This document shows positions 16,053-25,039 of a stretch of 48,187 nucleotides of DNA, piece by piece. Position 1 is the first letter of the stretch; each line of letters opens with the position of its first letter. The position numbers and the translations under genes were made by a program. The notes beneath the pieces were generated by a model, which saw nothing but the letters and a program-made list of their open reading frames with translations, was not told where the DNA came from and did not search any database. Source of the DNA: Phreatobacter sp. (GTDB taxonomy: Bacteria > Pseudomonadota > Alphaproteobacteria > Rhizobiales > Phreatobacteraceae); contig NZ_JAEULY010000028.1 of NCBI RefSeq assembly GCF_016793595.1, positions 1-48,187 of the forward strand, written 5' to 3'.

Positions 16053-17087
16053 GTGGCGATCCTCAAGGGCCCGGAGATCGATCGCTTTCTCGCGGCCCCC
16101 GACGCCAGGCGGCCCGTCGTCCTGATCTATGGACCCGATGCCGGCCTCGTATCCGAACGCGCGCGGGCCGTTGCCAAGGCGACGGCCGCCGATCTGGAGG
16201 ATCCCTTCTCGGTCATCCGCATCGACGGCGACAGCCTGACCGGGGCTCCGGGCCGGCTCGCGGAGGAAGCACATACGATCGGCATGTTCGGTGGCAAGCG
16301 CCTCGTCTGGGTGCGCGCTGGCGAGAAGCCGATCGGACCCGCTGTCGCCGAGGTGCTGCGCTCGCCACCATCAGACAGCGTCGTACTGATCGAGGCCGGC
16401 GATCTCAAGCGCACCGCGCCGTTGCGAACCGAGGCTGAGCGCTCGGCGCATGCCGCCGTCATTGCCTGCTATCCCGACAACGAGGGCGACCTGAAGCGTC
16501 TCGTCGCCGACGAGGCGCGGGCGGCCGGCCTTTCCGTTGAACCGGAAGCGACGACGCTTCTCGTCTCATTGCTCGGCGGCGACCGCGCGGCCTCGCGCGG
16601 CGAAATCCGCAAGCTTTGCCTTTACGCCCACGGCACCGGACGGATCACCGTCGCCGATGTCGAGGCTGTAGCCGGCGAAACGCTGCAACTCGGCGTCAGC
16701 GAGATCGTCGATGCGGCGGCTGGCGGCCTCGCGCCCGCGCTCGAGCGCCTGCTTGCGCGCGCGGTGACCGCCGACGTGCCCGTCGCGCAGGTCATGACGA
16801 CAATGAGCCGGCATCTGTCCATGCTGCACAAGGCGCGTCTGGCGGTGGAATCCGGCCAGCCCGCGGCAAATGCGCTTGGCAGCTTCCAGCCGCCGCTGCA
16901 TTTCAGCCGGAAGGCCGCCGTCGAGCGCCAATTGCAGCTCTGGACGAGCGACCGGTTGGAGCGCTTCATCATTCGCATCGCGGAAGCCACGTTCGACACG
17001 CGCGCCAAGGCCGACCTGGCTCAGGCCATCACCAGCCGCACCTTGATGGCGATCGCTCTGGCAGCGGCGGCTGGCCGCAAACGGTGA
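16053..17087 (+). CDS. holA: DNA polymerase III subunit delta
   Basis: The delta subunit opens the beta sliding clamp as part of the clamp loader. The 344-residue protein has the expected AAA+-like N-terminal domain (LIYGPDAGLVSERARAVAKA), a degenerate second domain and the C-terminal collar domain with LTSRTLMAIALA-like ending. The start is GTG at 16053, three bases after lptE, indicating translational coupling. Length and order match other Hyphomicrobiales. It is convergent with parB across 86 bp, which hold a TCCGGA repeat but no convincing terminator. Confidence 0.93.
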   Translation: MAILKGPEIDRFLAAPDARRPVVLIYGPDAGLVSERARAVAKATAADLEDPFSVIRIDGDSLTGAPGRLAEEAHTIGMFGGKRLVWVRAGEKPIGPAVAEVLRSPPSDSVVLIEAGDLKRTAPLRTEAERSAHAAVIACYPDNEGDLKRLVADEARAAGLSVEPEATTLLVSLLGGDRAASRGEIRKLCLYAHGTGRITVADVEAVAGETLQLGVSEIVDAAAGGLAPALERLLARAVTADVPVAQVMTTMSRHLSMLHKARLAVESGQPAANALGSFQPPLHFSRKAAVERQLQLWTSDRLERFIIRIAEATFDTRAKADLAQAITSRTLMAIALAAAAGRKR

Positions 17088-17173
17088 CGGCGCATGCCCG
17101 CGCGGGGCACGCGCCAAGGTCTCCGGAATAGCAAAATATCCGGAAAAATCGGCCCTGGGCGGGCGGATTTGCC

Positions 17174-18052
17174 CTATCCGCGCAGGCGCTGGCAGAGATC
17201 GTCCAGCTGCTCCAGCGTCTTGTAGCGGATCCGCAACTCACCGCCGGCACCGCGATGGTCGATGCTGACGATCATGCCGAGCGAATCACCGAGCGCCTTT
17301 TCCAGCGCCTTGGTATCGGCGTCCTTCTCGGCCCGGTCGCGGGATTTGGCGACACGACCCGTGGTCTTCTCGACCTGTTCCTGGGCCAGCGCCTCGACCT
17401 GGCGGACGTTCAGGCCTCGCTCGATGATCTCCGACGCCAGTCGTTCCGGCTGGTCGTGCGCCAGCAGCGCGCGCGCGTGCCCGGCGGTCAGTTGTCCCTC
17501 GCGCAGCATGCCCTGCACCGAATCCGGCAGCTTCATCAGGCGCAGCGTATTGGCGACGTGGCTGCGGCTTTTGCCGATGATCTTGGCGAGATCGCCCTGG
17601 GCATAGCCGAACTGCTCGATCAGCTCCTGATAGCCCATCGCTTCCTCGAGCGGATTGAGATCGGCGCGCTGGACGTTCTCGATGATGGCGAGCTCCAGCG
17701 CCTCGCGGTCGCCGACCTCAACCAGATGGATCGGCACCTCGTGCAGCCCGGCGCGTTGAGCCGCCCGCCAGCGCCGCTCGCCGGCAACGATCTCGTAAGC
17801 ATCCGCCGCTCCGGCAACGGTGCGAACGACGATCGGCTGGATGATGCCCCGCTCGCGGATCGAATCCGCCAGCTCCTGGAGCTCCTCGTCCTTGAACACC
17901 CGCCGCGGATTGCGCGGATTGGCGCGTAGAAACTCGATTGGCACGCGACGGCTTGCCCGCACGCGGTCGACCGACGCCGTTTCCTCTCCGACATCCCCGA
18001 TCAGGGCTGCCAAACCACGGCCGAGCCGCGACCGTCCCGCCTCTTCCGCCAT
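17174..18052 (-). CDS. parB: Chromosome partitioning protein ParB
   Basis: ParB is a CTP-dependent clamp that loads at parS and spreads along the origin region. The 292-residue protein begins MAEEAGRSRLGRGLAALIGD, the short ParA-contacting N-terminus, followed by the CTPase motif GERRWRAAQRAG, the ENVQRADLNPLEEAMGYQEL segment, a helix-turn-helix (IIGKSRSHVANTLRLMKLP) and the C-terminal dimerisation domain. I place the start at 18052 because the family N-terminus begins there and AAGGGA lies upstream; an ATG at 18127 would add 25 residues. Sites matching parS lie at 19553, 21591 and 25247. Confidence 0.96.
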   Translation of the reverse strand: MAEEAGRSRLGRGLAALIGDVGEETASVDRVRASRRVPIEFLRANPRNPRRVFKDEELQELADSIRERGIIQPIVVRTVAGAADAYEIVAGERRWRAAQRAGLHEVPIHLVEVGDREALELAIIENVQRADLNPLEEAMGYQELIEQFGYAQGDLAKIIGKSRSHVANTLRLMKLPDSVQGMLREGQLTAGHARALLAHDQPERLASEIIERGLNVRQVEALAQEQVEKTTGRVAKSRDRAEKDADTKALEKALGDSLGMIVSIDHRGAGGELRIRYKTLEQLDDLCQRLRG

Positions 18053-18126
18053 TGACTGATCCCTTCGCGACGCAAGCGATATGATCTCCGAGCCGAGCTC
18101 GGTTCGAGTCCGAATCGAATCCGACA

Positions 18127-18939
18127 TCACGCGGCCCGCAGCATCTTTTCGCGCTGGATGATTTCGGAGGCGAGCCGGAGATAAGCCTGGCTGCCCACGC
18201 ACTTCAGATCGTAGAGCAGCACCGGCTTGCCGTAGCTCGGCGCCTCCGACACCCGCACGTTCCGCGGAATGATCGTCTGGTAGACCTTGTCGCCCATGAA
18301 CTGGCGGACGTCGTCGACGACCTGCGCCGACAGATTGTTTCGGGCGTCGTACATGGTTAGCACGATGCCATGGATCGTCAGGCGCGAGTTGAGCGTCGCC
18401 TTCACCTGCTCGACCGTCTTGATCAGCTGCGACAGGCCCTCAAGGGCGAAGAACTCGCACTGAAGCGGCACGAGAATGGCATCGGCCGCCGACATCGCAT
18501 TGATCGTCAGGAGATTCAGCGAAGGGGGGCAGTCGATCAAAACGTAGCTGTAATCGCCGCGCAGGCTATCGATCGCCTTTCGCAGACGGAAGGCGCGGTC
18601 GCGCTCCCCGGCAATCTCCAACTCGACGCCGGACAAATCCATGGTCGAGGGCGCTATGAACAGCCGGGGGACCGATGTCTCACGGATCGTTTCGGACAAG
18701 GTCCGATCGCCGACGAGAACATTGTAGGTCGAGCTCTGGCGCGAGCGGCGATCGATGCCGAGACCGGTCGATGCATTGCCTTGCGGATCGAGATCGAGGA
18801 TCAGCACGCGCTCGCCGATGGCCGCCAGCGCCGTCCCCAGATTGATGGCGGTCGTTGTCTTGCCGACGCCACCCTTCTGGTTGGCGAGCGCCAGCACACG
18901 CGGGCCAGCCGATGAAAGAGACGAGGATAGCATCGCCAT
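18127..18939 (-). CDS. parA: Chromosome partitioning ATPase ParA
   Basis: ParA forms the nucleoid-bound gradient that moves ParB-parS complexes. The 270-residue protein has the deviant Walker A motif KGGVGKTT at residues 22-29, the DLDPQGNASTGLG segment, Walker B YVLIDCPPSLN and the PLQCEFFALEGLSQL region. Length is typical of chromosomal ParA without an N-terminal DNA-binding domain. ATG at 18939 is favoured; ATG at 18933 is possible. It lies between rsmG and parB in the standard order rsmG-parA-parB, 25 bp after rsmG. Confidence 0.96.
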   Translation of the reverse strand: MAMLSSSLSSAGPRVLALANQKGGVGKTTTAINLGTALAAIGERVLILDLDPQGNASTGLGIDRRSRQSSTYNVLVGDRTLSETIRETSVPRLFIAPSTMDLSGVELEIAGERDRAFRLRKAIDSLRGDYSYVLIDCPPSLNLLTINAMSAADAILVPLQCEFFALEGLSQLIKTVEQVKATLNSRLTIHGIVLTMYDARNNLSAQVVDDVRQFMGDKVYQTIIPRNVRVSEAPSYGKPVLLYDLKCVGSQAYLRLASEIIQREKMLRAA

Positions 18940-18964
18940 GACGAACCGCCCGACGTTCGTGGGA

Positions 18965-19627
18965 TCAGGTTGGGAGAAAAACCGCTGACCGGATGGTGAC
19001 GATATGGCCGGATCTGTCCGTCGCGCTCGGCACCGTGATGTAGTCAAGCTTCCAATATTTAGCGGCCTCGGTCAATTCAGACCCAACATCTTGTCCCTTG
19101 GGAAAGAGACCGACGGCTCCGGTTTTCAACAGGGGACTTGCGAGCGAGAGGAGTTTGGGCAGTGCCGCGAGCGCCCTTGCGCTCACGACATCAGGCTTGA
19201 TCGAGGTTGGCCAGCGCCCGATCACAGTCTCGATCCGATCGGCATGCACCGTCACCGGGACGCGCATCTGGCGCGCTGCCTCGCGCAGAAACGCTGCCTT
19301 GCCGAGCTTGCTTTCGACGCAGTGCACCGACGCGCCCGGAATATCTGCGAGCGCAGCGGCGATCACCAGCGCGGGCAGACCACCGCCAGAGCCAAGATCG
19401 ACCCAGACCCGGGCCGTCGGCGCATGAAGCAGGAGCTGGAGGCTATCGGCGATATGACGCGTCCAGATCTCATCGAGCGTCGAGGCGGCGACGAGGTTCT
19501 TGACCGGGTTCCACTTGCGCAACAGAGCCACATAGAGCGCGAGCCGCCCGGCTGTTTCACGTGAAACGCTCACGCCGGCCAGCTTCGCCGCGGCAAAGGC
19601 CGCATCCAGATTCCCGGTCTCAGCCAT
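18965..19627 (-). CDS. rsmG: 16S rRNA (guanine527-N7) methyltransferase RsmG (GidB)
   Basis: RsmG methylates G527 of 16S rRNA. The 220-residue protein has the SAM-binding motif VWVDLGSGGGLPALVIA around residues 74-90 and the family segment RKWNPVKNLVAASTLDEIWTRHIADSLQL before it. Its start overlaps the end of mnmG by eight bases. The VSRET residues near position 20 are encoded by a near-perfect parS site (19553-19568), so the coding sequence doubles as a centromere element. Confidence 0.95.
   Translation of the reverse strand: MAETGNLDAAFAAAKLAGVSVSRETAGRLALYVALLRKWNPVKNLVAASTLDEIWTRHIADSLQLLLHAPTARVWVDLGSGGGLPALVIAAALADIPGASVHCVESKLGKAAFLREAARQMRVPVTVHADRIETVIGRWPTSIKPDVVSARALAALPKLLSLASPLLKTGAVGLFPKGQDVGSELTEAAKYWKLDYITVPSATDRSGHIVTIRSAVFLPT
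19553..19568. promoter_or_regulatory. parS site inside rsmG (one mismatch)
   Basis: TGTTTCACGTGAAACG matches the parS consensus TGTTTCACGTGAAACA at 15 of 16 positions; only the last base differs. It lies within the rsmG coding sequence, where it encodes VSRET. It is about 1.5 kb from parB and on the same side of the proposed origin. Confidence 0.88.
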
Positions 19628-21497
19628 TGCTGACCAATGCCGCGCTGCGCCGGGCCCAGATGGAAAGCAGTGTCAACGCGGAGGGGGTCATGCCTTCCAG
19701 GCGCGCCGCCTGACCAAGCGTCGCGGGCCGGTGCCGCTCCAGCCGTGCGCGAATCTCATTCGATAGTCCGGGTATGGCGGCATAGTCCCAATCCGGCGGC
19801 AGCGGCAGCGCCTCGTCCTGACGATAAGCCTCGGCCTCCGCCCTCTGCCGATCGAGATAGACCGAGTAGTGCGCATCGATCTCGATCTGCTCGCCGATCC
19901 GCGGGTCAAGCGCGGCCAGATCAGGCCATGCCCGGCAGAGATCGGCCCAGTTCACATCCGGCCTGGACAGAAGCTCGAATGCGGAGCGCCTGATGCCGTC
20001 GAGGTTGACCGCGATGCCCTTGGCTTGCGCCTGATTGGGCGTCAGCGACAGCTCCTCCAGCCGACACCGCGCCGACTGGATGGCAGTCATCTTGGATCGG
20101 AACCGAATCGACCGCTCCGATCCAATGCAGCCGAGCGCCTCGCCGCGCGCCGTCAGCCGTTGATCCGCGTTGTCCGCCCGCAGCGAAAGACGGAACTCCG
20201 CGCGCGAGGTAAACATGCGGTAGGGCTCGGAGACCCCGCGCGTGGTCAGGTCATCGACCATCACGCCCAGATAGGCCTCATCCCGGCCAAACCCGATGGA
20301 ATCGCTGCCCGCGGCACGGCGCGCGGCATTGATGCCGGCAAGAAGACCCTGTGCCGCCGCTTCCTCATAGCCTGTCGTGCCATTGATCTGCCCCGCGAGG
20401 AACAGTCCCTGCACGCGCCTGGTCTCCAGGCCAGGCGTCAGCTCCCGAGGGTCGATATGGTCGTACTCGATCGCATAGCCATAGCGGAGGATCCCGACAC
20501 TCCCGAGGCCTGGAAGCGTGCGCAGGAATGCCAGCTGCACGTCCTCGGGCAATGAGGTCGACAATCCGTTCGGATAAACGGAGGGGTCGTCGAGCCCCTC
20601 CGGCTCGAGAAATATCTGGTGACTGTCCCGATCCGCGAACCGCACCACCTTGTCCTCGATCGACGGGCAATAGCGCGGCCCCACCCCTTCGATCCGGCCG
20701 CCATACATGGCCGAGCGCGACAGGTTTTCCTCGATGATGCGGTGGGTTTCCGCCGTCGTCCGCGTGATGCCGCACTCAATCTGCCGGTTCACAATAACGT
20801 CTGACAGAGTCGAAAAAAGTTCCGGTTCCGAATCGGCCGGCTGCATCTCGACCTCGTCCCAGCGGATCGTGCGACCGTCCAGTCGGGCGGGAGTCCCAGT
20901 CTTCAGCCGGCCGAGGGAAAAGCCGTGACGCATCAGGCTCTCGGCCAGCGCGACACTCGCCCGGTCTCCGGCCCGGCCGGCGGGCCAGTTCTTGGCGCCG
21001 ACATGAATGAGTCCGCGCAGAAACGTTCCCGTCGCGATCACCACGGCCCCGCAGCGAAGCTCGCCGCCATCGGCAAGATCGACCGAGGAGATGCGCTCGC
21101 GTTCAATGCGCAGACCGGCGGCCTCGCTCTCGATTACATCGAGGTCGGCTTCCTCGCGGATAAAGCCCTGCATCGCCGCAGCATAGAGCCGGCGATCCGC
21201 CTGGGTTCGGGGGCCGCGCACCGCCGGCCCCTTGCGTCGGTTCAGCAGCCGGAACTGGATACCCGCCGCATCCGCCGCCCGACCCATCAGGCCATCGAGC
21301 GCGTCCACCTCGCGCACCAGGTGACCCTTGCCCAATCCACCGATAGCCGGATTGCAGGACATGGCGCCGATCGTGTCGAAGCGATGCGTCAGCAGCGCCG
21401 CGCGCGCGCCCATGCGCGCAGCCGCGGCCGCAGCCTCGCAGCCGGCATGGCCGCCGCCAATGACAATCACATCGTAGGATCGCGCGCGCTGGTCCAT
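19620..21497 (-). CDS. mnmG: tRNA uridine-5-carboxymethylaminomethyl modification enzyme MnmG (GidA)
   Basis: MnmG, with MnmE, installs the (carboxymethyl)aminomethyl group at the wobble uridine of certain tRNAs. The 625-residue protein has the N-terminal FAD motif VIVIGGGHAGCEAA, the SCNPAIGGLGKGHLVREVDALDG segment, RKGPAVRGPRTQADR, and the C-terminal helical MnmE-binding domain. ATG at 21497 gives MDQRARSYDVIVIGGG; GAGAGG precedes it. Gene order mnmE-mnmG-rsmG is the classical one. The 125-bp gap to mnmE contains a perfect parS. Confidence 0.97.
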   Translation of the reverse strand: MDQRARSYDVIVIGGGHAGCEAAAAAARMGARAALLTHRFDTIGAMSCNPAIGGLGKGHLVREVDALDGLMGRAADAAGIQFRLLNRRKGPAVRGPRTQADRRLYAAAMQGFIREEADLDVIESEAAGLRIERERISSVDLADGGELRCGAVVIATGTFLRGLIHVGAKNWPAGRAGDRASVALAESLMRHGFSLGRLKTGTPARLDGRTIRWDEVEMQPADSEPELFSTLSDVIVNRQIECGITRTTAETHRIIEENLSRSAMYGGRIEGVGPRYCPSIEDKVVRFADRDSHQIFLEPEGLDDPSVYPNGLSTSLPEDVQLAFLRTLPGLGSVGILRYGYAIEYDHIDPRELTPGLETRRVQGLFLAGQINGTTGYEEAAAQGLLAGINAARRAAGSDSIGFGRDEAYLGVMVDDLTTRGVSEPYRMFTSRAEFRLSLRADNADQRLTARGEALGCIGSERSIRFRSKMTAIQSARCRLEELSLTPNQAQAKGIAVNLDGIRRSAFELLSRPDVNWADLCRAWPDLAALDPRIGEQIEIDAHYSVYLDRQRAEAEAYRQDEALPLPPDWDYAAIPGLSNEIRARLERHRPATLGQAARLEGMTPSALTLLSIWARRSAALVSNG

Positions 21498-21590
21498 GAA
21501 TATGCGCCTCTCGAACCTCGTCCTAATCAAGCTGCGGGCCTGCGTCAAAGCCGAGCAGCGCCCGGAAGCCGTTGCGGAACCGAATCGGCA

Positions 21591-21606
21591 TGTTTCACGT
21601 GAAACA
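21591..21606. promoter_or_regulatory. Perfect parS site between mnmE and mnmG
   Basis: TGTTTCACGTGAAACA is identical to the 16-bp parS consensus and fully palindromic. It lies in the 125-bp intergenic gap between mnmE (ends 21623) and mnmG (starts 21497), about 3.5 kb from parB. This is the strongest ParB loading site in the window. Confidence 0.96.
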
Positions 21607-21622
21607 CCGCTCGGGCGCGACC

Positions 21623-22954
21623 CTACTTCCCGATGCAGAAGGCCGAGAACAGCTCGTCAAGAATTGCTTCGGAACCGACTCGACCCGTTAGCCGCCCCAG
21701 CGCGCCCAGCGCCAGCCTGAGCTGCTCCGCGATGAGCTCGGAGTTCGCCTCCCAATCCCCCGCTGTCAGCCCGGCGGCAATATGTTCCCGAACCTCACCG
21801 ATCGCCAAGCGATGCCGCTCGCGCACGAGAATGGCCGGTTCTCCGCCTGCAGCATCAGCCGCAAACGCGGTGAGATCAGCAACGAACGCGTCCATGCCCC
21901 GTCCGGTAACAGCCGAAATCGCGTGGCGTGCACCGCTGCCACCAGCCGCCCGATCGATCTGGCTCCGAATCAACCAGACCTTTGCACGACCTTCCGGGGT
22001 CGCGGCGGCAGGATCAGCCTCCAGCCAGAGCACAAGGTCGGCGGCTTCCAAACGGCGGCGCGCACGCGCGATACCCTCTTGCTCGACGGGATCGCTGCTG
22101 TCGCGAAGCCCGGCCGTATCGACCAGCGTGACCGCGACACCGCCAAGGTCGAGGTGAACCTCGATGGCATCACGCGTCGTCCCCGGGATCGACGAGACGA
22201 TGGCAGCGTCACGGCGCGCGAGCACGTTGAGCAAGGTCGACTTGCCGGCATTGGGCGGCCCGGCAATGGCGATCGTCACGCCATCGCGAATCCGCTCCCC
22301 GCGCCGGCCATCCTCGATCAGCCTCCCGATCTGTCGGTCGAGATCGCGCAACCGCTGCCGAGCCTCCGCGAGAACGCCGCTCTCGACGTCGCCCTCGTCG
22401 GGAAAGTCGATGCTTGCTTCCACCAGCGCGAGGACACTCACAAGTCCATCGCGGACCGTGGCAACCGCACCCGACAAGGCGCCGCTATACTGCGCATAGG
22501 CCTGCCGGCGCTGGCTCTCGGTCTCGGCCTGCAGCAAATCCCCGAGACCCTCGACCGCGGCAAGATCCAGCTTGCCATTCTCGAACGCCCTCCGGGTGAA
22601 TTCGCCGGGCTCCGCCGGCCGAACGCCCGGCACGGCGAGCGATGCCCCCAGCACTGCCGCCACCACGGCGCGTCCGCCATGGACCTGGAGTTCCACGACA
22701 TCCTCGCCGGTAAAACTTGCAGGAGTGGGAAACCAGAGGGCGAGGGCGCGATCGAGCGGCTGGCCGGATGCCGGGTCCGTCAGAACGACAAGCGACGCCT
22801 CGCGCGCGGACGGAAGCCTATTCGCCAATGATTTCAGAACATTGGCCGCTTCCGGGCCCGAAATCCGAATTACCGCGACACCGGACGTCCCCGGCGGTGT
22901 CGCGACCGCGACAATCGTTCGCCCAAGACGGGTATGGTCGGATGAAGCGACCAT
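21623..22954 (-). CDS. mnmE: tRNA modification GTPase MnmE (TrmE)
   Basis: MnmE is the GTPase partner of MnmG. The 443-residue protein has the N-terminal tetrahydrofolate-binding domain (GTSGVAVIRISGP; TFTGED-type segment), the G domain with G1 GPPNAGKS at residues 232-239, G2 GTTRDAI and G3 DTAGLRDS, and the invariant C-terminal FCIGK. The start at 22954 gives the family N-terminus. It follows rho by 46 bp and precedes mnmG on the same strand. Confidence 0.96.
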   Translation of the reverse strand: MVASSDHTRLGRTIVAVATPPGTSGVAVIRISGPEAANVLKSLANRLPSAREASLVVLTDPASGQPLDRALALWFPTPASFTGEDVVELQVHGGRAVVAAVLGASLAVPGVRPAEPGEFTRRAFENGKLDLAAVEGLGDLLQAETESQRRQAYAQYSGALSGAVATVRDGLVSVLALVEASIDFPDEGDVESGVLAEARQRLRDLDRQIGRLIEDGRRGERIRDGVTIAIAGPPNAGKSTLLNVLARRDAAIVSSIPGTTRDAIEVHLDLGGVAVTLVDTAGLRDSSDPVEQEGIARARRRLEAADLVLWLEADPAAATPEGRAKVWLIRSQIDRAAGGSGARHAISAVTGRGMDAFVADLTAFAADAAGGEPAILVRERHRLAIGEVREHIAAGLTAGDWEANSELIAEQLRLALGALGRLTGRVGSEAILDELFSAFCIGK

Positions 22955-23000
22955 GAACCTATCGTTCCGGATCAGAATCGATCTGCCTGACCTTCGCAGG

Positions 23001-24266
23001 TCAGGTGTTCATCGAATCGAAGAAGTCGCCATTGACCTTGGTCTGCCGCAGCTTGTCGAGCAGGAACTCGATGGCATCGACCGTACCCATCGGGTTGAGG
23101 ATCCGTCGCAGCACATACATCTTCTTGAGGATGTCGGGCGCCACCAGGAGCTCTTCCTTGCGGGTGCCGGACCGGGTGATGTCGATCGCAGGGAAGGTCC
23201 GCTTGTCCGCAACCTTGCGGTCGAGAATGATCTCGGAATTGCCGGTGCCCTTGAATTCCTCGAAGATCACCTCGTCCATGCGGCTGCCCGTATCGATGAG
23301 CGCCGTCGCGATGATCGTCAGCGAGCCGCCCTCCTCGATATTGCGCGCCGCACCGAAGAAGCGCTTCGGCCGCTGAAGGGCATTGGCGTCGACGCCGCCG
23401 GTCAGAACCTTGCCCGAGGAGGGAACCACGGTGTTGTAGGCGCGGCCGAGGCGGGTAATCGAATCCAGCAGGATGACAACGTCGCGACCGTGTTCGACCA
23501 GGCGCTTCGCCTTCTCGATGACCATCTCCGCGACCTGGACGTGACGCGTCGCCGGCTCGTCGAAGGTGGAGGAGATGACCTCGCCGTTCACCGAGCGCTG
23601 CATGTCGGTGACTTCTTCCGGACGCTCGTCGATCAGAAGAACGATCAGGTAGCACTCCGGGTGATTGCGCGTGATGGATTGCGCGATGTTCTGCAGCAGC
23701 ACCGTCTTGCCGGTCCGCGGCGGGGCAACGATCAGCGCGCGCTGGCCTTTGCCCAGCGGCACCACGACATCCATGATCCGGGCGGAATAGTCTTTCTTGG
23801 TCGGATCCTCGACCTCCATCCGCAGCCGCTGATTCGGGTAGAGCGGCGTCAGATTGTCGAAATTGACCTTGTGACGGGCCTTTTCCGGCTCTTCAAAATT
23901 GATCCGATTGACCTTCAGCAGCGCGAAATAGCGCTCGCCTTCCTTCGGCGAACGAATCTGGCCCTCGACCGTATCGCCGGTCCGAAGGCCGAAGCGCCTG
24001 ATCTGCGAAGGCGACACGTAGATGTCGTCCGGACCGGCAAGGTAGTTGGCGTCAGGGGCGCGAAGAAATCCGAACCCGTCCTGAAGAACTTCGACAACGC
24101 CTTCGCCAATGATGTCGGTTTCCTGCGCAGCAAGCTGCTTCAGGCAGGCGAACATCAGCTCCTGCTTTCGCAGGGTGGACGCGTTCTCGACTTGCAATTC
24201 CTCGGCGAAAGCGAGGAGTTCCGTCGGCGACTTCGACTTGATGTCCTGGAGTTTGATCTGCTGCAT
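23001..24266 (-). CDS. rho: Transcription termination factor Rho
   Basis: Rho is the hexameric RNA helicase that ends transcription. The 421-residue protein shows the N-terminal helical domain, the primary RNA-binding cold-shock-like fold (VLQDGFGFLRAPDANYLAGPDDIYVSPSQIRRF, about 61-92), Walker A APPRTGKT at 181-188, and VILLDSITRLGRAYN. The start MQQIKLQDIKSKSP is the family N-terminus. The frame is open upstream to 24482 but this extension is low-complexity and unlikely. The 255-bp gap upstream to hemJ, probably the rho leader, shows no motif I can name; long leaders are usual for autoregulated rho. Confidence 0.97.
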   Translation of the reverse strand: MQQIKLQDIKSKSPTELLAFAEELQVENASTLRKQELMFACLKQLAAQETDIIGEGVVEVLQDGFGFLRAPDANYLAGPDDIYVSPSQIRRFGLRTGDTVEGQIRSPKEGERYFALLKVNRINFEEPEKARHKVNFDNLTPLYPNQRLRMEVEDPTKKDYSARIMDVVVPLGKGQRALIVAPPRTGKTVLLQNIAQSITRNHPECYLIVLLIDERPEEVTDMQRSVNGEVISSTFDEPATRHVQVAEMVIEKAKRLVEHGRDVVILLDSITRLGRAYNTVVPSSGKVLTGGVDANALQRPKRFFGAARNIEEGGSLTIIATALIDTGSRMDEVIFEEFKGTGNSEIILDRKVADKRTFPAIDITRSGTRKEELLVAPDILKKMYVLRRILNPMGTVDAIEFLLDKLRQTKVNGDFFDSMNT

Positions 24267-24521
24267 CGGAACCGCAAAGCTCTGGAAACGGCCGGGTGCG
24301 CGAAGCTTTCGCGAGAACGAAGCCACGCGCGGACGTGCGGGGAACTGAACTCGCAGATCGTGAGGACGGGATCTGGGTGTCCCTGTCCGGACCGTCGAAC
24401 CGCGCGCTGCCGGCGCCGTTGCCCTCGGTCCTGTCTGCGTTGGGAGGGCCTTCTGAATAGGCTTCAGGCGTGGCGAATGCAAGCCCCGCCCGCCGATCCG
24501 GTCCTCTGCCGCTGGCTCCGA

Positions 24522-25016
24522 TCAGAACGGCTTGACGATCACCAGGATCACGACGAAGACCATGATGACGGTCGGCCCCTCATTCATAATCCGCCAATAG
24601 CGGGCAGACCGGGTATTGCGGTCCTCGGCGAAGGCCCTGACGGCCGCCGAGAAATGCCCGTGCAGGCCGGACAGCACCAGAACCAGCGCGAGCTTCGCAT
24701 GCAGCCAGCCGCCCTGGAACCGGAACGCCACCCAGGCGAGCCACAAGCCGACGATCCAGGCAATCACCATGGCCGGATTGATGATGGCGCGCAGGAGTCG
24801 ACGCTCCATCACCTTGAACGTCTCGGACGCCTCGGACCCTGCGGCGACGCCGCAATGATAGACGAACAGCCGCGGCAGATAGAGCATTCCGGCCATCCAT
24901 GAGATGACGGCGATGACGTGAAGCGCCTTCAGCCATGGCGCCCAGGCCGGCGACGCCACCAGAACCAGCGCCAGGCAGGCAGCCGCGACAACAAGCAGGG
25001 AAACCACGGCGCGCAT
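24522..25016 (-). CDS. hemJ: HemJ, protoporphyrinogen IX oxidase
   Basis: HemJ converts protoporphyrinogen IX to protoporphyrin IX in the membrane and is the common version in alphaproteobacteria. The 164-residue protein has about four transmembrane segments and the conserved histidine in WLKALHVIAVISWMAGMLYLPRLFVYH, along with WLHAKLALVLVLSGLHGHFS. ATG at 25016 has GAGAGAGG eight bases upstream; a longer form from 25055 would overlap hemE. It lies 23 bp after hemE, so both heme genes are in one operon. Confidence 0.9.
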   Translation of the reverse strand: MRAVVSLLVVAAACLALVLVASPAWAPWLKALHVIAVISWMAGMLYLPRLFVYHCGVAAGSEASETFKVMERRLLRAIINPAMVIAWIVGLWLAWVAFRFQGGWLHAKLALVLVLSGLHGHFSAAVRAFAEDRNTRSARYWRIMNEGPTVIMVFVVILVIVKPF

Positions 25017-25039
25017 GCGCAATGCCTCTCTCTGGTCGA

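Noticed and set aside
17130..17155. TCCGGA repeat between holA and parB as a bidirectional terminator
   Set aside because: Only four to seven pairs with a bulge, and no T-run on either strand after the stem.
22572..24902. 776-codon open frame on the + strand across mnmE, rho and hemJ
   Set aside because: It spans three real genes in antisense and has shadow-type composition.
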